From Pseudomonas huaxiensis (GTDB lineage Bacteria > Pseudomonadota > Gammaproteobacteria > Pseudomonadales > Pseudomonadaceae): 46,771 nt of DNA. The stretch spans positions 1 through 46,771 of the forward strand of contig NZ_QKVL01000041.1 in NCBI RefSeq assembly GCF_003231275.1. The letters run 5' to 3'. A model generated the notes under the pieces. The model ran no database searches. It saw only the letters and a list, made by a program, of their open reading frames with translations, and had not been told where the DNA came from. Below, in pieces: positions 14,856 through 23,263 of this stretch; within the stretch, counting starts at the first letter, position 1; each line of letters begins with the position of its first letter. Made by a program: the position numbers and the translations under genes.

Positions 14856-14971
14856 AAAAAGCCCCGTCGAGACTAATGCCAGTCAGTTAAACCAGTTGGG
14901 GCCGCTTTGCGGCCCCAACATAGGCGCAAAAACGCTAACTGACTGGCATTACCGTCTAGACGGGGCTTTTT
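14856..14971. terminator. bidirectional terminator split by a repeat element
   Basis: AAAAAGCCCCGTC (14856-14868) and GACGGGGCTTTTT (14959-14971) are perfect arms of a two-way intrinsic terminator between the DUF4404 gene and queF. Instead of a short loop, 90 bases separate them, and most of that is a separate palindromic element. The arms continue as near-complementary sequence into the element. Confidence 0.8.
14874..14951. mobile_element. 78-bp palindromic (MITE-like) element in a terminator loop
   Basis: Terminal inverted repeats TAATGCCAGTCAGTTA (14874-14889) and TAACTGACTGGCATTA (14936-14951) match over all 16 bases. Inside is a hairpin TTGGGGCCGC-TTT-GCGGCCCCAA (14896-14918). There is no coding capacity. 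Short palindromic units with long terminal repeats fit a non-autonomous mobile element or one of the intergenic repeat families of P. fluorescens. Assignment to a named family needs a database. Confidence 0.65.
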
Positions 14972-14973
14972 CG

Positions 14974-15804
14974 TTACTGCCGGACCAACCGACGGTTATC
15001 CGGGCTCACCGGGCCAAGGCTGCGGTACGGGTTGATGTCCAGCCCGCCACGGCGCACATAACGCGCGTACACCGTCAGGTGCTGAGGATCGAGCAGGCGT
15101 TTGAGGTCGAGGAAGATGCGCTCCACGCACTGCTCATGGAAATCCGCGTGCTGGCGGAAACTGATCAGGTACGTCAGCAGGCTTGCTGCATCCAGTTCCG
15201 GGCCGCGGTATTCGACGACCACGCTGCCCCAGTCCGGCTGACCGGTGACCGGGCAGTTGGACTTGAGCAAATGGCTGTGCAGGGTCTGCTCCACCACCTT
15301 GTCCTTGTTGCAACGCAACAGCTCAGGTTGCGGTTGCTCGTAGTTGCTGATGCTCACGTCCAGCTCGTCGATGCACTGGCCCGGCAGCCCGGCCACGCCT
15401 TCTTTTTCCACATCACCCAGACTGCGGATACGCACGCTTACCGGCTTGCCGGCGGCCGCGCCAAGGTCTTTTTCCAGACAGGCCTGCAACGCCTGTGGCG
15501 AGTCGAAGGCAGTCTGGTTCAGCGAATTGAGATAGAGCTTGAAAGACTTGGATTCGATGATGTTCGGCGAATCCGCAGGAATGGCGAACTCACCAATGGC
15601 CACCACCGGCTTGCCCGATAGCAGCAGCCAGGACAGCTCGAAGCAGTTCCAGAAATCGGTGCCGCGCCACGGCAAGGTCTCGGCGCTGACGCCCAGCTCG
15701 GCCCATTTGGCGGTACGCGGGATCGGGAACAGCAGCGAAGGCGTGTAGGTGGAAACGTATTCGCTGGCTTTACCCAGCGGGGAATGTTCTGCAGCGGGGT
15801 GCAT
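14974..15804 (-). CDS. queF: NADPH-dependent 7-cyano-7-deazaguanine reductase
   Basis: Reduces preQ0 to preQ1 in queuosine biosynthesis, the last step before insertion into tRNA. The 276 residues match the long, two-domain (YqcD/E. coli) QueF type. The substrate motif ESKSFKLYLNS is near residues 84-94, the catalytic cysteine is Cys184 in KSNCPVTGQPDWGS with Asp191 after it, and HADFHEQCVERI follows. The N-terminal half has the FWNCFELSWL region of the family. It stands alone on the minus strand and shares a terminator with the convergent DUF4404 gene. Confidence 0.96.
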   Translation of the reverse strand: MHPAAEHSPLGKASEYVSTYTPSLLFPIPRTAKWAELGVSAETLPWRGTDFWNCFELSWLLLSGKPVVAIGEFAIPADSPNIIESKSFKLYLNSLNQTAFDSPQALQACLEKDLGAAAGKPVSVRIRSLGDVEKEGVAGLPGQCIDELDVSISNYEQPQPELLRCNKDKVVEQTLHSHLLKSNCPVTGQPDWGSVVVEYRGPELDAASLLTYLISFRQHADFHEQCVERIFLDLKRLLDPQHLTVYARYVRRGGLDINPYRSLGPVSPDNRRLVRQ

Positions 15805-15861
15805 GGCTCAAACCTGAAGGACGAAATTGCCGTAGTTTATCGGGTTTGAGCCTGCCTTTGG

Positions 15862-16353
15862 TCATTGCGCGATAGTCAGCTTGCCAACCATCCCGGCCTG
15901 ATAGTGCCCCGGCACGTTGCAGGCGAACTCGATCGGGGTCGACTGGCTGAAGGTCCAGGTCAATTCACCGCGCTGGCCCGGCGCGACCATCACCATATTC
16001 GGCTCGTCATGCTGCATCGCACCATGGTCCATTCCCCCATGGCCCATGCTGGCGTGATCCATGGTCGCCATCGCCAGCATTTCCTTCTGGTGCTGCGCAT
16101 GCATGGCCGCATCGCCAAGGTTGAACTCGTGGGCCACCTGGCCCTTGTTGATCACCACGAAACGCACCGTCTCGCCGGCCTTCACTTCCAGGCTGCGCGG
16201 CTCGAAGTACATATCGCCCAACACCACCTCGACGGTGCGCGTGGCCTTGGCCGCTGGCGCAGGCTGGCCAAAAGCGAACCCGTGTGCGCCCGGCGCGGCC
16301 ATGGCCGGAAGGCTGAGCAGCGCGAGGACGGCAGCGGTCATCAGGGATTTCAT
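15862..16353 (-). CDS. periplasmic cupredoxin, copper-binding
   Basis: A 163-residue secreted protein. A signal peptide (MKSLMTAAVLALLSLPAMAA) leads to a plastocyanin-like cupredoxin domain (about 45-163). The copper ligands are visible: His in VAHEFNLGD, then Cys, His and Met in FACNVPGHYQAGM. Between them lies a Met/His-rich loop (MLAMATMDHASMGHGGMDHG) that may bind more copper. The start at 16353 has AGGAA upstream. The frame continues 45 bases further but without a signal-like start. It is divergent from copRS, as in P. aeruginosa PA2807-PA2810, but the small ptrA gene found there is absent here. Likely role: copper buffering or tolerance. Confidence 0.88.
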   Translation of the reverse strand: MKSLMTAAVLALLSLPAMAAPGAHGFAFGQPAPAAKATRTVEVVLGDMYFEPRSLEVKAGETVRFVVINKGQVAHEFNLGDAAMHAQHQKEMLAMATMDHASMGHGGMDHGAMQHDEPNMVMVAPGQRGELTWTFSQSTPIEFACNVPGHYQAGMVGKLTIAQ

Positions 16354-16429
16354 CGGGGTGTTCCTCATCATCGATTGCTTCAGGCCGCCATTGTGCAAAC
16401 CCGGCGCTGGCGTCCACCTGACGAAAAGA

Positions 16430-16443
16430 TTACAACTTTGTCA
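16430..16443. promoter_or_regulatory. CopR/CusR-type operator
   Basis: TTACAACTTTGTCA matches the CusR/CopR dyad TGACAA-N2-TTGTCA with a single change. It lies midway between the divergent cupredoxin gene and copR. A TATAAC at 16472-16477 could be the copR -10. Copper-dependent control of both directions is inferred. Confidence 0.65.
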
Positions 16444-16506
16444 GCTTCACCCTGCCCGAATGCAGGAAAGGTATAACGTCACCGCCCTACCGCCACCGAG
16501 AAACCC

Positions 16507-17187
16507 ATGAAACTGTTGATCGTCGAAGACCAGGCCAAGACCGGCCAGTACCTGCGCCAGGGCCTCAGCGAGGCCGGGTTCAGTACCGAGCTGGCAAGCG
16601 ACGGCGACACCGGCCAGCACCTGGCGCTGACCGGCGATTATGACCTGCTGATCCTCGATGTGATGCTGCCCGGTCGCAATGGCTGGCAGATTCTCCAGGC
16701 CGTGCGTGACGCCGGACTGAATGTGCCGGTGCTGTTCCTGACCGCCCGCGATGCTGTGGAAGACCGGGTCCACGGCCTGGAACTGGGCGCCGACGACTAT
16801 CTGGTCAAGCCGTTCGCCTTTTCCGAGTTGCTGGCGCGGGTCCGTACCCTGTTGCGGCGCGGCCTCAACCCGGCTCAGGAAACCACCCTCGGCCTGGCCG
16901 ACCTGCGCCTGGACCTGATCCGCCGCCGGGTCGAACGCGGCGGCCAGCGCCTGGACCTGACCGCCAAGGAATTCGCCCTGCTGGAACTGCTACTGCGGCG
17001 CCAGGGCGAGGTGCTGCCCAAATCGCTGATTGCGTCGCAGGTCTGGGATATGAATTTCGACAGTGACACCAATGTCATCGAAGTGGCGATCCGCCGGCTA
17101 CGCCTGAAGATCGACGATGCCCACGACAACAAGCTGATCCACACAGTGCGCGGCATGGGCTACGTCCTCGAAGAGCGTCCGACCTGA
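16507..17187 (+). CDS. copR: heavy-metal response regulator, OmpR family
   Basis: A 226-residue regulator with a receiver domain (1-118; acidic Glu/Asp at 7-8, phospho-acceptor Asp51 in LLILDVMLP, Lys in YLVKPF) and an OmpR/PhoB winged helix (about 130-224; LTAKEFALLELLLRRQGEV, VIEVAIRRLR, HTVRGMGYVL). It belongs to the CopR/CusR/IrlR heavy-metal group. The TGA overlaps the copS ATG by one base, so the two are translationally coupled. It probably binds the dyad at 16430-16443 to drive the cupredoxin gene. Confidence 0.92.
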   Translation: MKLLIVEDQAKTGQYLRQGLSEAGFSTELASDGDTGQHLALTGDYDLLILDVMLPGRNGWQILQAVRDAGLNVPVLFLTARDAVEDRVHGLELGADDYLVKPFAFSELLARVRTLLRRGLNPAQETTLGLADLRLDLIRRRVERGGQRLDLTAKEFALLELLLRRQGEVLPKSLIASQVWDMNFDSDTNVIEVAIRRLRLKIDDAHDNKLIHTVRGMGYVLEERPT

Positions 17188-18527
17188 TGCCCCGGCTGTC
17201 CCTCGGCGCCCGTCTCGCCCTGTTGTTCGCCGCTTGCACTGCCGTGGTGTCGTTGCTGGCGGGGATTCTGTTCAGCCGCGCCAGCGAAACCCACTTCATC
17301 GAACTCGATCAGCAATTGCTCAACAGCCGCCTGCCAGTCCTGCAGCGCATGCTCGAGGGCGTGCACAGCCGCACCGACCTCGCCTTGCGCCTGCCAGCCC
17401 TGCAGAGCGAGCTGAGCCACCAGTCCGATCTGGCCCTGCGTATCCGCGGCACCGACGGCGAGATCTGGTTTGACAGTCGTGCGGGCCTGCCCGATGCGCC
17501 GGCAGGGCCTGGCCTGAACACCCTTCGCGCCGAGCACGCCGACTACCGCAGCCTCGGCGTGCAACTGCCGGACCTGCAACTGACGCTGCTGCTCGATATC
17601 ACCCACCACCAGCATTTTCTGCAACGCATGCAGCGGCTGATCTGGCTGACCGTCGGCCTCTGCGCCCTGGCCACCGCCCTGCTCGGGGTCTGGGCTGCGC
17701 GCAGCGGCCTGCGCCCGTTGCGGCAGATGGGCGAGATTGCCGCCAGCGTTTCCGCTCGCTCACTGACCACCCGCCTGCCGGTGGGGCAGATGCCGGTGGA
17801 ACTGGCAGAACTGGCAACCGCGATGAACGCCATGCTGGAGCGCCTGGACGACGCGTTCCAGCGCCTCTCGGCCTTCTCCGCCGATATCGCCCATGAATTA
17901 CGTACGCCGCTGTCGAACCTGCTGACCCATACCCAGGTCACCCTGACCCGGCCGCGCAGCCTGGACGAATACCGCGAAGCCCTGCACGGCAACCTCGAAG
18001 AACTGCAATGGATGGCGCAACTGGTCAACGACATGCTTTACCTGGCCAAAGCCGACCACGGCCTGTTGATGCCCAACCGTGAGCCACTGGCGTTGCACGA
18101 GGAAGTCGATGCGCTGCTGGAATACTACGCGCCGCTGGCCGAGGACGCTCAGGTCCGGCTGGCGCGGCACGGCGCCGCCACGCTGGACGGCGACCGGCAT
18201 ATGCTGCGCCGCGCCCTGTCCAACCTGCTCGACAATGCGCTGCGCTACACCGCACAGGGAGGAGATATTCAGGTAGGTATCGCGGAAAGCGGCGGGCAAC
18301 TGCGCCTGGAAGTGGCCAACCGCGGCGAGCCGATCGATCCGACGTTGCTCCCACGGCTGTTCGATCGTTTCTACCGCGCCGACCCGGCACGCCGGGCCGG
18401 CAGCAGCGAACATGCGGGACTGGGCCTGGCCATCACCCAATCCATCGTCCGCGCCCATGGCGGAACGCTCCGCGCCGAGTCGGCCAATGGCTGGACGCGT
18501 TTCATCATCCAGCTACCGGCCGCCTGA
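17187..18527 (+). CDS. copS: heavy-metal sensor histidine kinase
   Basis: A 446-residue inner-membrane kinase. It has two membrane helices (about 9-29 and 151-172) around a 120-residue periplasmic sensor, then HAMP (about 173-225), a HisKA domain with His236 in FSADIAHELRTPLSN, and an ATPase domain with NLLDNALRY and the G boxes ending GLGLAITQSIV. The architecture is that of the CopS/CusS/IrlS family, which senses periplasmic copper or silver. It pairs with the copR gene that overlaps it. Nine bases separate its stop from the convergent lolE stop, with no terminator visible. Confidence 0.92.
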   Translation: MPRLSLGARLALLFAACTAVVSLLAGILFSRASETHFIELDQQLLNSRLPVLQRMLEGVHSRTDLALRLPALQSELSHQSDLALRIRGTDGEIWFDSRAGLPDAPAGPGLNTLRAEHADYRSLGVQLPDLQLTLLLDITHHQHFLQRMQRLIWLTVGLCALATALLGVWAARSGLRPLRQMGEIAASVSARSLTTRLPVGQMPVELAELATAMNAMLERLDDAFQRLSAFSADIAHELRTPLSNLLTHTQVTLTRPRSLDEYREALHGNLEELQWMAQLVNDMLYLAKADHGLLMPNREPLALHEEVDALLEYYAPLAEDAQVRLARHGAATLDGDRHMLRRALSNLLDNALRYTAQGGDIQVGIAESGGQLRLEVANRGEPIDPTLLPRLFDRFYRADPARRAGSSEHAGLGLAITQSIVRAHGGTLRAESANGWTRFIIQLPAA

Positions 18528-18536
18528 CAGCGTCTT

Positions 18537-19781
18537 TTACTCGTAGCGCAGCGCCATGGCCGGCTCGACCTGCGATGCACGCCAGGCCGGGTAAATCGTC
18601 GCGAGGAAGCTCATCACCAGGCCGGCGCTGCAGATCAGCGCCACATCGCCCCACTGCAATTCCGATGGCAGCGAGCTGATGAAATACACGTCAGAGGTGA
18701 AGATATGCTGGCCGCTGATGCGCTCCAGCCAGCCCACGAGCGCGCTGACATTCAGCGCCGCGAGCACCCCGAACACGCCGCCGATCAGGGTACCGACCAC
18801 GCCAATCAGGCTGCCCTGAACCATGAACGCGCCCATGATCTGCCCGGGTGTTGCGCCGATGGTGCGCAGAATGGCGATATCCGCGCCCTTGTCGTTCACC
18901 ACCATGATTAGCGTGGCGATGATGTTGAATGCCGCCACCGCGATGATCATCAGCAGCAACAGACCGATCATGGTCTTTTCCATCTTCATGGCACTGAACA
19001 GGCTGCCCTGGGTGTGGGTCCAGTCATCGGCGCGGTACTGATCGCCAAGGCCTGCGACAATCGCTGCGGACACCGCCGGTGCGGCGTAAAGGTCCTTGAG
19101 CTTGAGGCGCACGCTCTGCACCTGATTCGGCTCCCAACGCTGCATCTGCGCGGCATCGGCCACATGGATCATGCCCATGGAACCATCCAGCTCGGCGCCG
19201 ACCTTGAAGATCCCGACCACGTTCAGGCGCTGCATGCGCGGGGTGATGCCGCCCGCCTCGCTGCTTACCTCAGGGACGATCAGGGTCAGCTTGTCGCCGA
19301 CACTCAGGCGGAAGCGCCGTGCGGTGATTTCACCGATGACCACGCCGAACTCGCCTGGCTTGAGGTCTTCCAGACGCCCCTGAATGATGTGCTCGGCGAC
19401 GATCGAAACCTTGCCTTCCTGTTCCGGGTCGATGCCGTTGATCTTGATCGGCTGCATCGAACCCTTGTAGGAGAGCATCCCTTCCATTTCGGTGAAGGGC
19501 ACCGCGGCGATGACCTCGGGGTTCTTCAGCGCGGCGGTGGCCACCGGCTGCCAGTCGTCCAGCGGCTTGACGCCAACGATGGTGGCGTGCGGCACCATGC
19601 CGAGGATGCGCGAGCTCATCTCGCGCTGGAAGCCGTTCATCACCGACAACACCACGATCATCGCCAGCACGCCCAGGGAAAGGCCGATCATCGATGTCAT
19701 GGAAATGAACGAGATGAAATGGTTGCGGCGCTTGGCGCGGGTGTAGCGCGCGCCGATGAAAATAGACAAGGGTCTGAACAT
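18537..19781 (-). CDS. lolE: lipoprotein-releasing ABC transporter permease (second permease)
   Basis: A 414-residue inner-membrane permease of the LolCDE complex, which extracts lipoproteins for transfer to LolA. It has one N-terminal membrane helix (about 25-48), a large periplasmic domain (to about 270) and three C-terminal helices (FtsX fold). It ends PAMALRYE. It is paralogous to the permease at 20539-21789, with MFRPLxxxIGxRYTRAKRRNHF shared at both N termini. I place the start at 19781 to match that paralogue. A GTG four codons earlier is possible. It is third in the lolC-lolD-lolE order, so lolE is assigned by position rather than by diagnostic residues. Confidence 0.88.
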   Translation of the reverse strand: MFRPLSIFIGARYTRAKRRNHFISFISMTSMIGLSLGVLAMIVVLSVMNGFQREMSSRILGMVPHATIVGVKPLDDWQPVATAALKNPEVIAAVPFTEMEGMLSYKGSMQPIKINGIDPEQEGKVSIVAEHIIQGRLEDLKPGEFGVVIGEITARRFRLSVGDKLTLIVPEVSSEAGGITPRMQRLNVVGIFKVGAELDGSMGMIHVADAAQMQRWEPNQVQSVRLKLKDLYAAPAVSAAIVAGLGDQYRADDWTHTQGSLFSAMKMEKTMIGLLLLMIIAVAAFNIIATLIMVVNDKGADIAILRTIGATPGQIMGAFMVQGSLIGVVGTLIGGVFGVLAALNVSALVGWLERISGQHIFTSDVYFISSLPSELQWGDVALICSAGLVMSFLATIYPAWRASQVEPAMALRYE

Positions 19782-19847
19782 GAACGGATGCACCCAGCAA
19801 GAATAACGGCCAGGGCGCCCGGCATCGGCACGGGCGCCCTCCTCGAA

Positions 19848-20531
19848 TCAGATCGGAACCAGGTGACCCTCTTCCAGGCGCAGCACACGATCCATCTGCC
19901 GCGCCAGGTTCAGGTCATGGGTTACCACCAGGAACGCGGTCTGCGACGAGCTGCTCAGCTCGCGCATCAGGTCCTGGATGCCTTGGGCGGTGTGTTGGTC
20001 GAGGTTGCCGGTCGGCTCGTCGAGCATCACCAGGCCCGGCCGGTTGACCAGGGCACGGGCGATCGCCACGCGCTGGCGCTCGCCACCGGACAGTTCGGAC
20101 GGCTTGTGGCTCAGGCGGTGACCGAGACCGACACGCTTGAGCAGCGCCTCGGCACGCTCGCGGGCTTCCGGGATCGGCGTGCGGCCGATCAGCAGCGGCA
20201 TGCACACGTTTTCCAGCGCGGTAAATTCCGGCAACAGGTGATGGAACTGGTAGACGAAGCCCAGCGCGCGATTGCGCAGCAGGCCGCGGGCACGCTCGCC
20301 GAGGGCCGAAAGCTCCTCGCCGGCCAGCCAGACGCTGCCCTGGCTCGGCGTATCGAGGCCGCCCAGCAGGTTGAGCAAGGTGCTCTTGCCCGAACCGGAA
20401 CTGCCGACGATCGCGACCCGCTCACCGGGGAGCAACTCCAGTTGCAGGTTCGACAGCACCTGCACCGACTCCGGGCCTTCCTCATAGGATTTGCCCAGGT
20501 TGCGGCAACTCAGTACGGCTTTATCACTCAT
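19848..20531 (-). CDS. lolD: lipoprotein-releasing ABC transporter ATPase
   Basis: The 227-residue ATPase of LolCDE. Walker A is GSSGSGKST, the signature is LSGGERQRVAIARAL, Walker B is LVMLDEPTGNLD, and the switch histidine is in VVTHDLNLA. The LolD-specific FVYQFHHLLPEFTALENV is present. The start at 20531 (MSDKAVLSCRN) fits the family. An ATG five codons earlier overlaps the end of lolC. It is co-transcribed between the two permease genes. Confidence 0.95.
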   Translation of the reverse strand: MSDKAVLSCRNLGKSYEEGPESVQVLSNLQLELLPGERVAIVGSSGSGKSTLLNLLGGLDTPSQGSVWLAGEELSALGERARGLLRNRALGFVYQFHHLLPEFTALENVCMPLLIGRTPIPEARERAEALLKRVGLGHRLSHKPSELSGGERQRVAIARALVNRPGLVMLDEPTGNLDQHTAQGIQDLMRELSSSSQTAFLVVTHDLNLARQMDRVLRLEEGHLVPI

Positions 20532-20538
20532 GCCCAAC

Positions 20539-21789
20539 TCACTCATAACGAAGCGCCTCCGCGGGCTGGGTGCGTGCCGCACGCCAGGCCGGATACAGGG
20601 TGGCGAGGAAACTCAGGACCAGCGCCGCGCCACAGACCATCCACACGTCTTCGGCCATGATTCGCGACGGCAGGTAGTCGATGAAGTAGACATCGGCGTT
20701 GAGGAACTTGTGACCGATCAGCCGCTCAAGGCCGGCGATGGCGGCGCTGACATTGAGCGCCGCAAGGATTCCGACCGCGGCGCCGATGGCCGTGCCGACC
20801 ACGCCGATCACCGTTCCCTGGACCATGAAGATCGCCATGATCTGCCGCGGCGTCGAACCGAGGGTACGCAGGATCGCGATATCGCCGCGCTTGTCGTTCA
20901 CCACCATCACCAGCGTCGAGATGATGTTGAACGCCGCCACCGCGACGATCAGCAGCAGCAACAGGCCGATCATGGCTTTTTCCATGCGGATCGCCTGGTA
21001 CAGGTTGCCGTAGCTGCGGGTCCAGTCACGGGCGTAGAACTCCTGCTCGCCCAGTTGCCTGGCGATGTTGTAGGCGTTACGCGGGGCCTCGAACAGGTCG
21101 TCGAATTTCAGCCGCAGGCCCTGGACCTGATCGGCTTTCCAGCGGTGCAGGCGGGACAGGTCGGAGAGGTTGGTCAGGCCCAGGTAGCCGTCGATTTCAC
21201 CGGCACCGACATGGAAAATGCCGGTCACGGTGAAACGCTTCATGCGCGGGAACATTCCGGCCGGGGTGACGGTGACCTCGGGCGCGACGAAGGTCAGCTT
21301 GTCGCCGACGCTGACACCCAGTTTGGCAGCCGCCTTGTCGCCGATCATGATGCCGAAGCTGCCGGGTTCAAGGTCTTCGAGACGGCCTTCGCGAATGAAG
21401 TCGCCGATAATCGAAACCTTGCGCTCTTGCGCCGGGTCAACACCGTTGAGCAGTACCTTCTGTACCTTGCCTTCGTGGGTCAGCAAACCCTGCATCTGAG
21501 TGAACGGCGCCACCGCCAGCACGGACGGATTCTGCTTAACTCTATCGGCAAGGGCTGGCCAGTCGCTCAGCGGCTGACCGGTCTCCAGCGTGGCATGAGG
21601 GACCATGCCCAGTACGCGGGTACGCATCTCATGATCGAAGCCGTTCATGACCGAGAGCACCACGATCATCACCACCACGCCAAGGGCGAGGCCGATCATC
21701 GAGGTCAGGGAAATGAACGAAACGAAGTGATTGCGCCGCTTGGCACGGGTGTAGCGCGTACCGATGTATACGAAAAGAGGTCTGAACAT
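20539..21789 (-). CDS. lolC: lipoprotein-releasing ABC transporter permease (first permease)
   Basis: A 416-residue FtsX-fold permease with a membrane helix at about 25-48, a periplasmic domain of about 220 residues and three C-terminal helices. It carries the family stretch VVLSVMNGF and a C terminus reading PAEALRYE. First gene of the lol operon. Its start is only 94 bases from the divergent PilZ-type gene. The two permeases here resemble each other more than E. coli LolC and LolE do, so C versus E is assigned by gene order. Confidence 0.88.
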   Translation of the reverse strand: MFRPLFVYIGTRYTRAKRRNHFVSFISLTSMIGLALGVVVMIVVLSVMNGFDHEMRTRVLGMVPHATLETGQPLSDWPALADRVKQNPSVLAVAPFTQMQGLLTHEGKVQKVLLNGVDPAQERKVSIIGDFIREGRLEDLEPGSFGIMIGDKAAAKLGVSVGDKLTFVAPEVTVTPAGMFPRMKRFTVTGIFHVGAGEIDGYLGLTNLSDLSRLHRWKADQVQGLRLKFDDLFEAPRNAYNIARQLGEQEFYARDWTRSYGNLYQAIRMEKAMIGLLLLLIVAVAAFNIISTLVMVVNDKRGDIAILRTLGSTPRQIMAIFMVQGTVIGVVGTAIGAAVGILAALNVSAAIAGLERLIGHKFLNADVYFIDYLPSRIMAEDVWMVCGAALVLSFLATLYPAWRAARTQPAEALRYE

Positions 21790-21883
21790 GTCGGGGCTTG
21801 TTCGGATGAAAGAGGAACGTCCTTGTGGCGGGGCCAGGACGGCGGATTTACACTCAGACCACCGCCGCTACCATGGGTTCGCC

Positions 21884-22471
21884 ATGTCGACAATAGATGA
21901 AGAAGATCGCCGCGAATACTACCGTATCGAGGACCGGATCGCACTGGAAATTACCCCGCTGAGCGCGGCTGAAGCCCTTGGCACAGACTTGTTGCAGGAT
22001 GATTCGCCGCTGTTCAATCTGCTTAGCGAATTGCACCTCAGCGAGTTCGAATCCCAGCACCTGCTACGCCAGCTCAGCGAAAAGGATCGCACCCTGGCGG
22101 CCTTCCTCAAGGCCCAGAACAAACGCATCGACCTGCTCAGCGCAGTGGTGGCTCAGACCCTGATCGGCGAAATTGGCGCGCCGCAGCCCGTCATCCTGTC
22201 CGAAGGCGGTATCGAGTTCACTCACGCCAACGCTTTCACGCCCGGCAGCCGCGTGGCGCTGAAAATGGTGCTGATGCCGCGGGCCTCGGGCTTGCTGCTG
22301 CGAGCGAAGGTCACGCACTGTGACAAGAAGGCCGACGGCCCTTACGAGATCGGCACCGAGTTCGTCGATATCAGTGACGCCCAGCGTCAACTGCTGGCGC
22401 GCTACATCCTGCAACGGCAGGCGCAACAGCGCCGCCAGGCCCTGGAACAGAACGGCCCGGCAGCCTCCTGA
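21884..22471 (+). CDS. PilZ-type protein with atypical c-di-GMP motif
   Basis: A 195-residue cytosolic protein. RREYYRIEDRIALEI near the N terminus resembles the arginine region of PilZ-family proteins. A helical stretch (about 35-100) follows, then a beta-rich C-terminal half with VILSEGGIEFTH, where a PilZ domain would have D/N-x-S-x-x-G. The first position of that motif is Ile, so cyclic-di-GMP binding is doubtful. The ATG at 21884 starts MSTIDEEDRREYYR. The open frame upstream runs into the divergent lolC promoter region. It corresponds by position to P. aeruginosa PA2989. The function is unknown to me. Confidence 0.7.
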   Translation: MSTIDEEDRREYYRIEDRIALEITPLSAAEALGTDLLQDDSPLFNLLSELHLSEFESQHLLRQLSEKDRTLAAFLKAQNKRIDLLSAVVAQTLIGEIGAPQPVILSEGGIEFTHANAFTPGSRVALKMVLMPRASGLLLRAKVTHCDKKADGPYEIGTEFVDISDAQRQLLARYILQRQAQQRRQALEQNGPAAS

Positions 22472-22498
22472 GCTTCAGTCTTTCTTGAAGGAACAAAC

Positions 22499-23221
22499 GT
22501 GACCCAGATTTACGGCCATCGTGGCGCCAAGGGCGAAGCCCCCGAGAACACCCTGACCAGCTTCCAGCAGTGCCTGAAACACGGCGTGCGGCGTTGCGAA
22601 CTTGATCTGCATCTGTCAGCCGACAACGAACTGATGGTGATCCACGACCCTACCCTCAAACGCACCACTGGCCGTCGCGGCAAGGTCGTGGAGCACAGCG
22701 CCGCGGAGCTTGTGACCTACGACGCACGCAATGGTGGTCCGGGCTGGGTGCAGCCGTGCCCGATTCCGCGCCTGGAAGAGCTGTTCGAGAAATGCCCGTT
22801 CGAGCACTGGCAACTGGAGGTCAAGAGCGCCTCGCGCACCCGCGCCGCCACCACGGTCCTGGCCATTCGGGAAATGGCCCAGCGCTTTGGCCTGCTCGAC
22901 AAGGTGACCATCACCTCCAGCTCGCGGGAAGTGCTCGCCGCCGCCCTGGAGCTGACGCCGGACATTTCACGTGGACTGGTGGCGGAATACACCTGGCTCG
23001 ACCCGCTGAAGGTCGCGCAGAACTATGGCTGTAAGCTGCTGGCACTGAACTGGACGCACTGCAGCCCCGAACGCTTGGCCAAGGCCCAGCGCCAGGGGCT
23101 GCACGTGTCGGTGTGGACGGTCAACGAACCGGCGCTGATGCGTCGGCTCGCTGACTTCGGCGTAGACAGCCTGATTACAGACTTTCCCGGTTTGGCCACT
23201 GCCACCCTCGAGAGTCGCTGA
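22499..23221 (+). CDS. glycerophosphodiester phosphodiesterase (GDPD family)
   Basis: A 240-residue TIM-barrel enzyme that would split glycerophosphodiesters to glycerol-3-phosphate and an alcohol. Catalytic features: HRGAKGEAPENTLTSF (His8, Arg9, and a Glu in PENT), the metal site in CELDLHLSADNELMVIHDPT, and the lysine in QLEVKS. No signal peptide, so it is cytosolic, like UgpQ. The GTG start at 22499 has AAGGA six bases upstream. It follows the PilZ-type gene by 27 bases, probably in one transcript. Confidence 0.92.
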   Translation: MTQIYGHRGAKGEAPENTLTSFQQCLKHGVRRCELDLHLSADNELMVIHDPTLKRTTGRRGKVVEHSAAELVTYDARNGGPGWVQPCPIPRLEELFEKCPFEHWQLEVKSASRTRAATTVLAIREMAQRFGLLDKVTITSSSREVLAAALELTPDISRGLVAEYTWLDPLKVAQNYGCKLLALNWTHCSPERLAKAQRQGLHVSVWTVNEPALMRRLADFGVDSLITDFPGLATATLESR

Positions 23222-23232
23222 AATCGGTCTCC

Positions 23233-23257
23233 CCGGCCGGCTCAGGCCACCGGCCGG
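23233..23257. terminator. hairpin between convergent gdpD-type gene and sthA
   Basis: CCGGCCGG occurs at 23233-23240 and again at 23250-23257. The unit is self-complementary, so an 8-bp stem with a 9-base loop can form. No T-run follows, so termination strength is doubtful. Confidence 0.4.
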
Positions 23258-23263
23258 AGCCGC

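Noticed and set aside
23233..23257. Strong intrinsic terminator after the glycerophosphodiesterase
   Set aside because: The hairpin is real, but no T-run follows on either strand, so it is listed only as a weak candidate.
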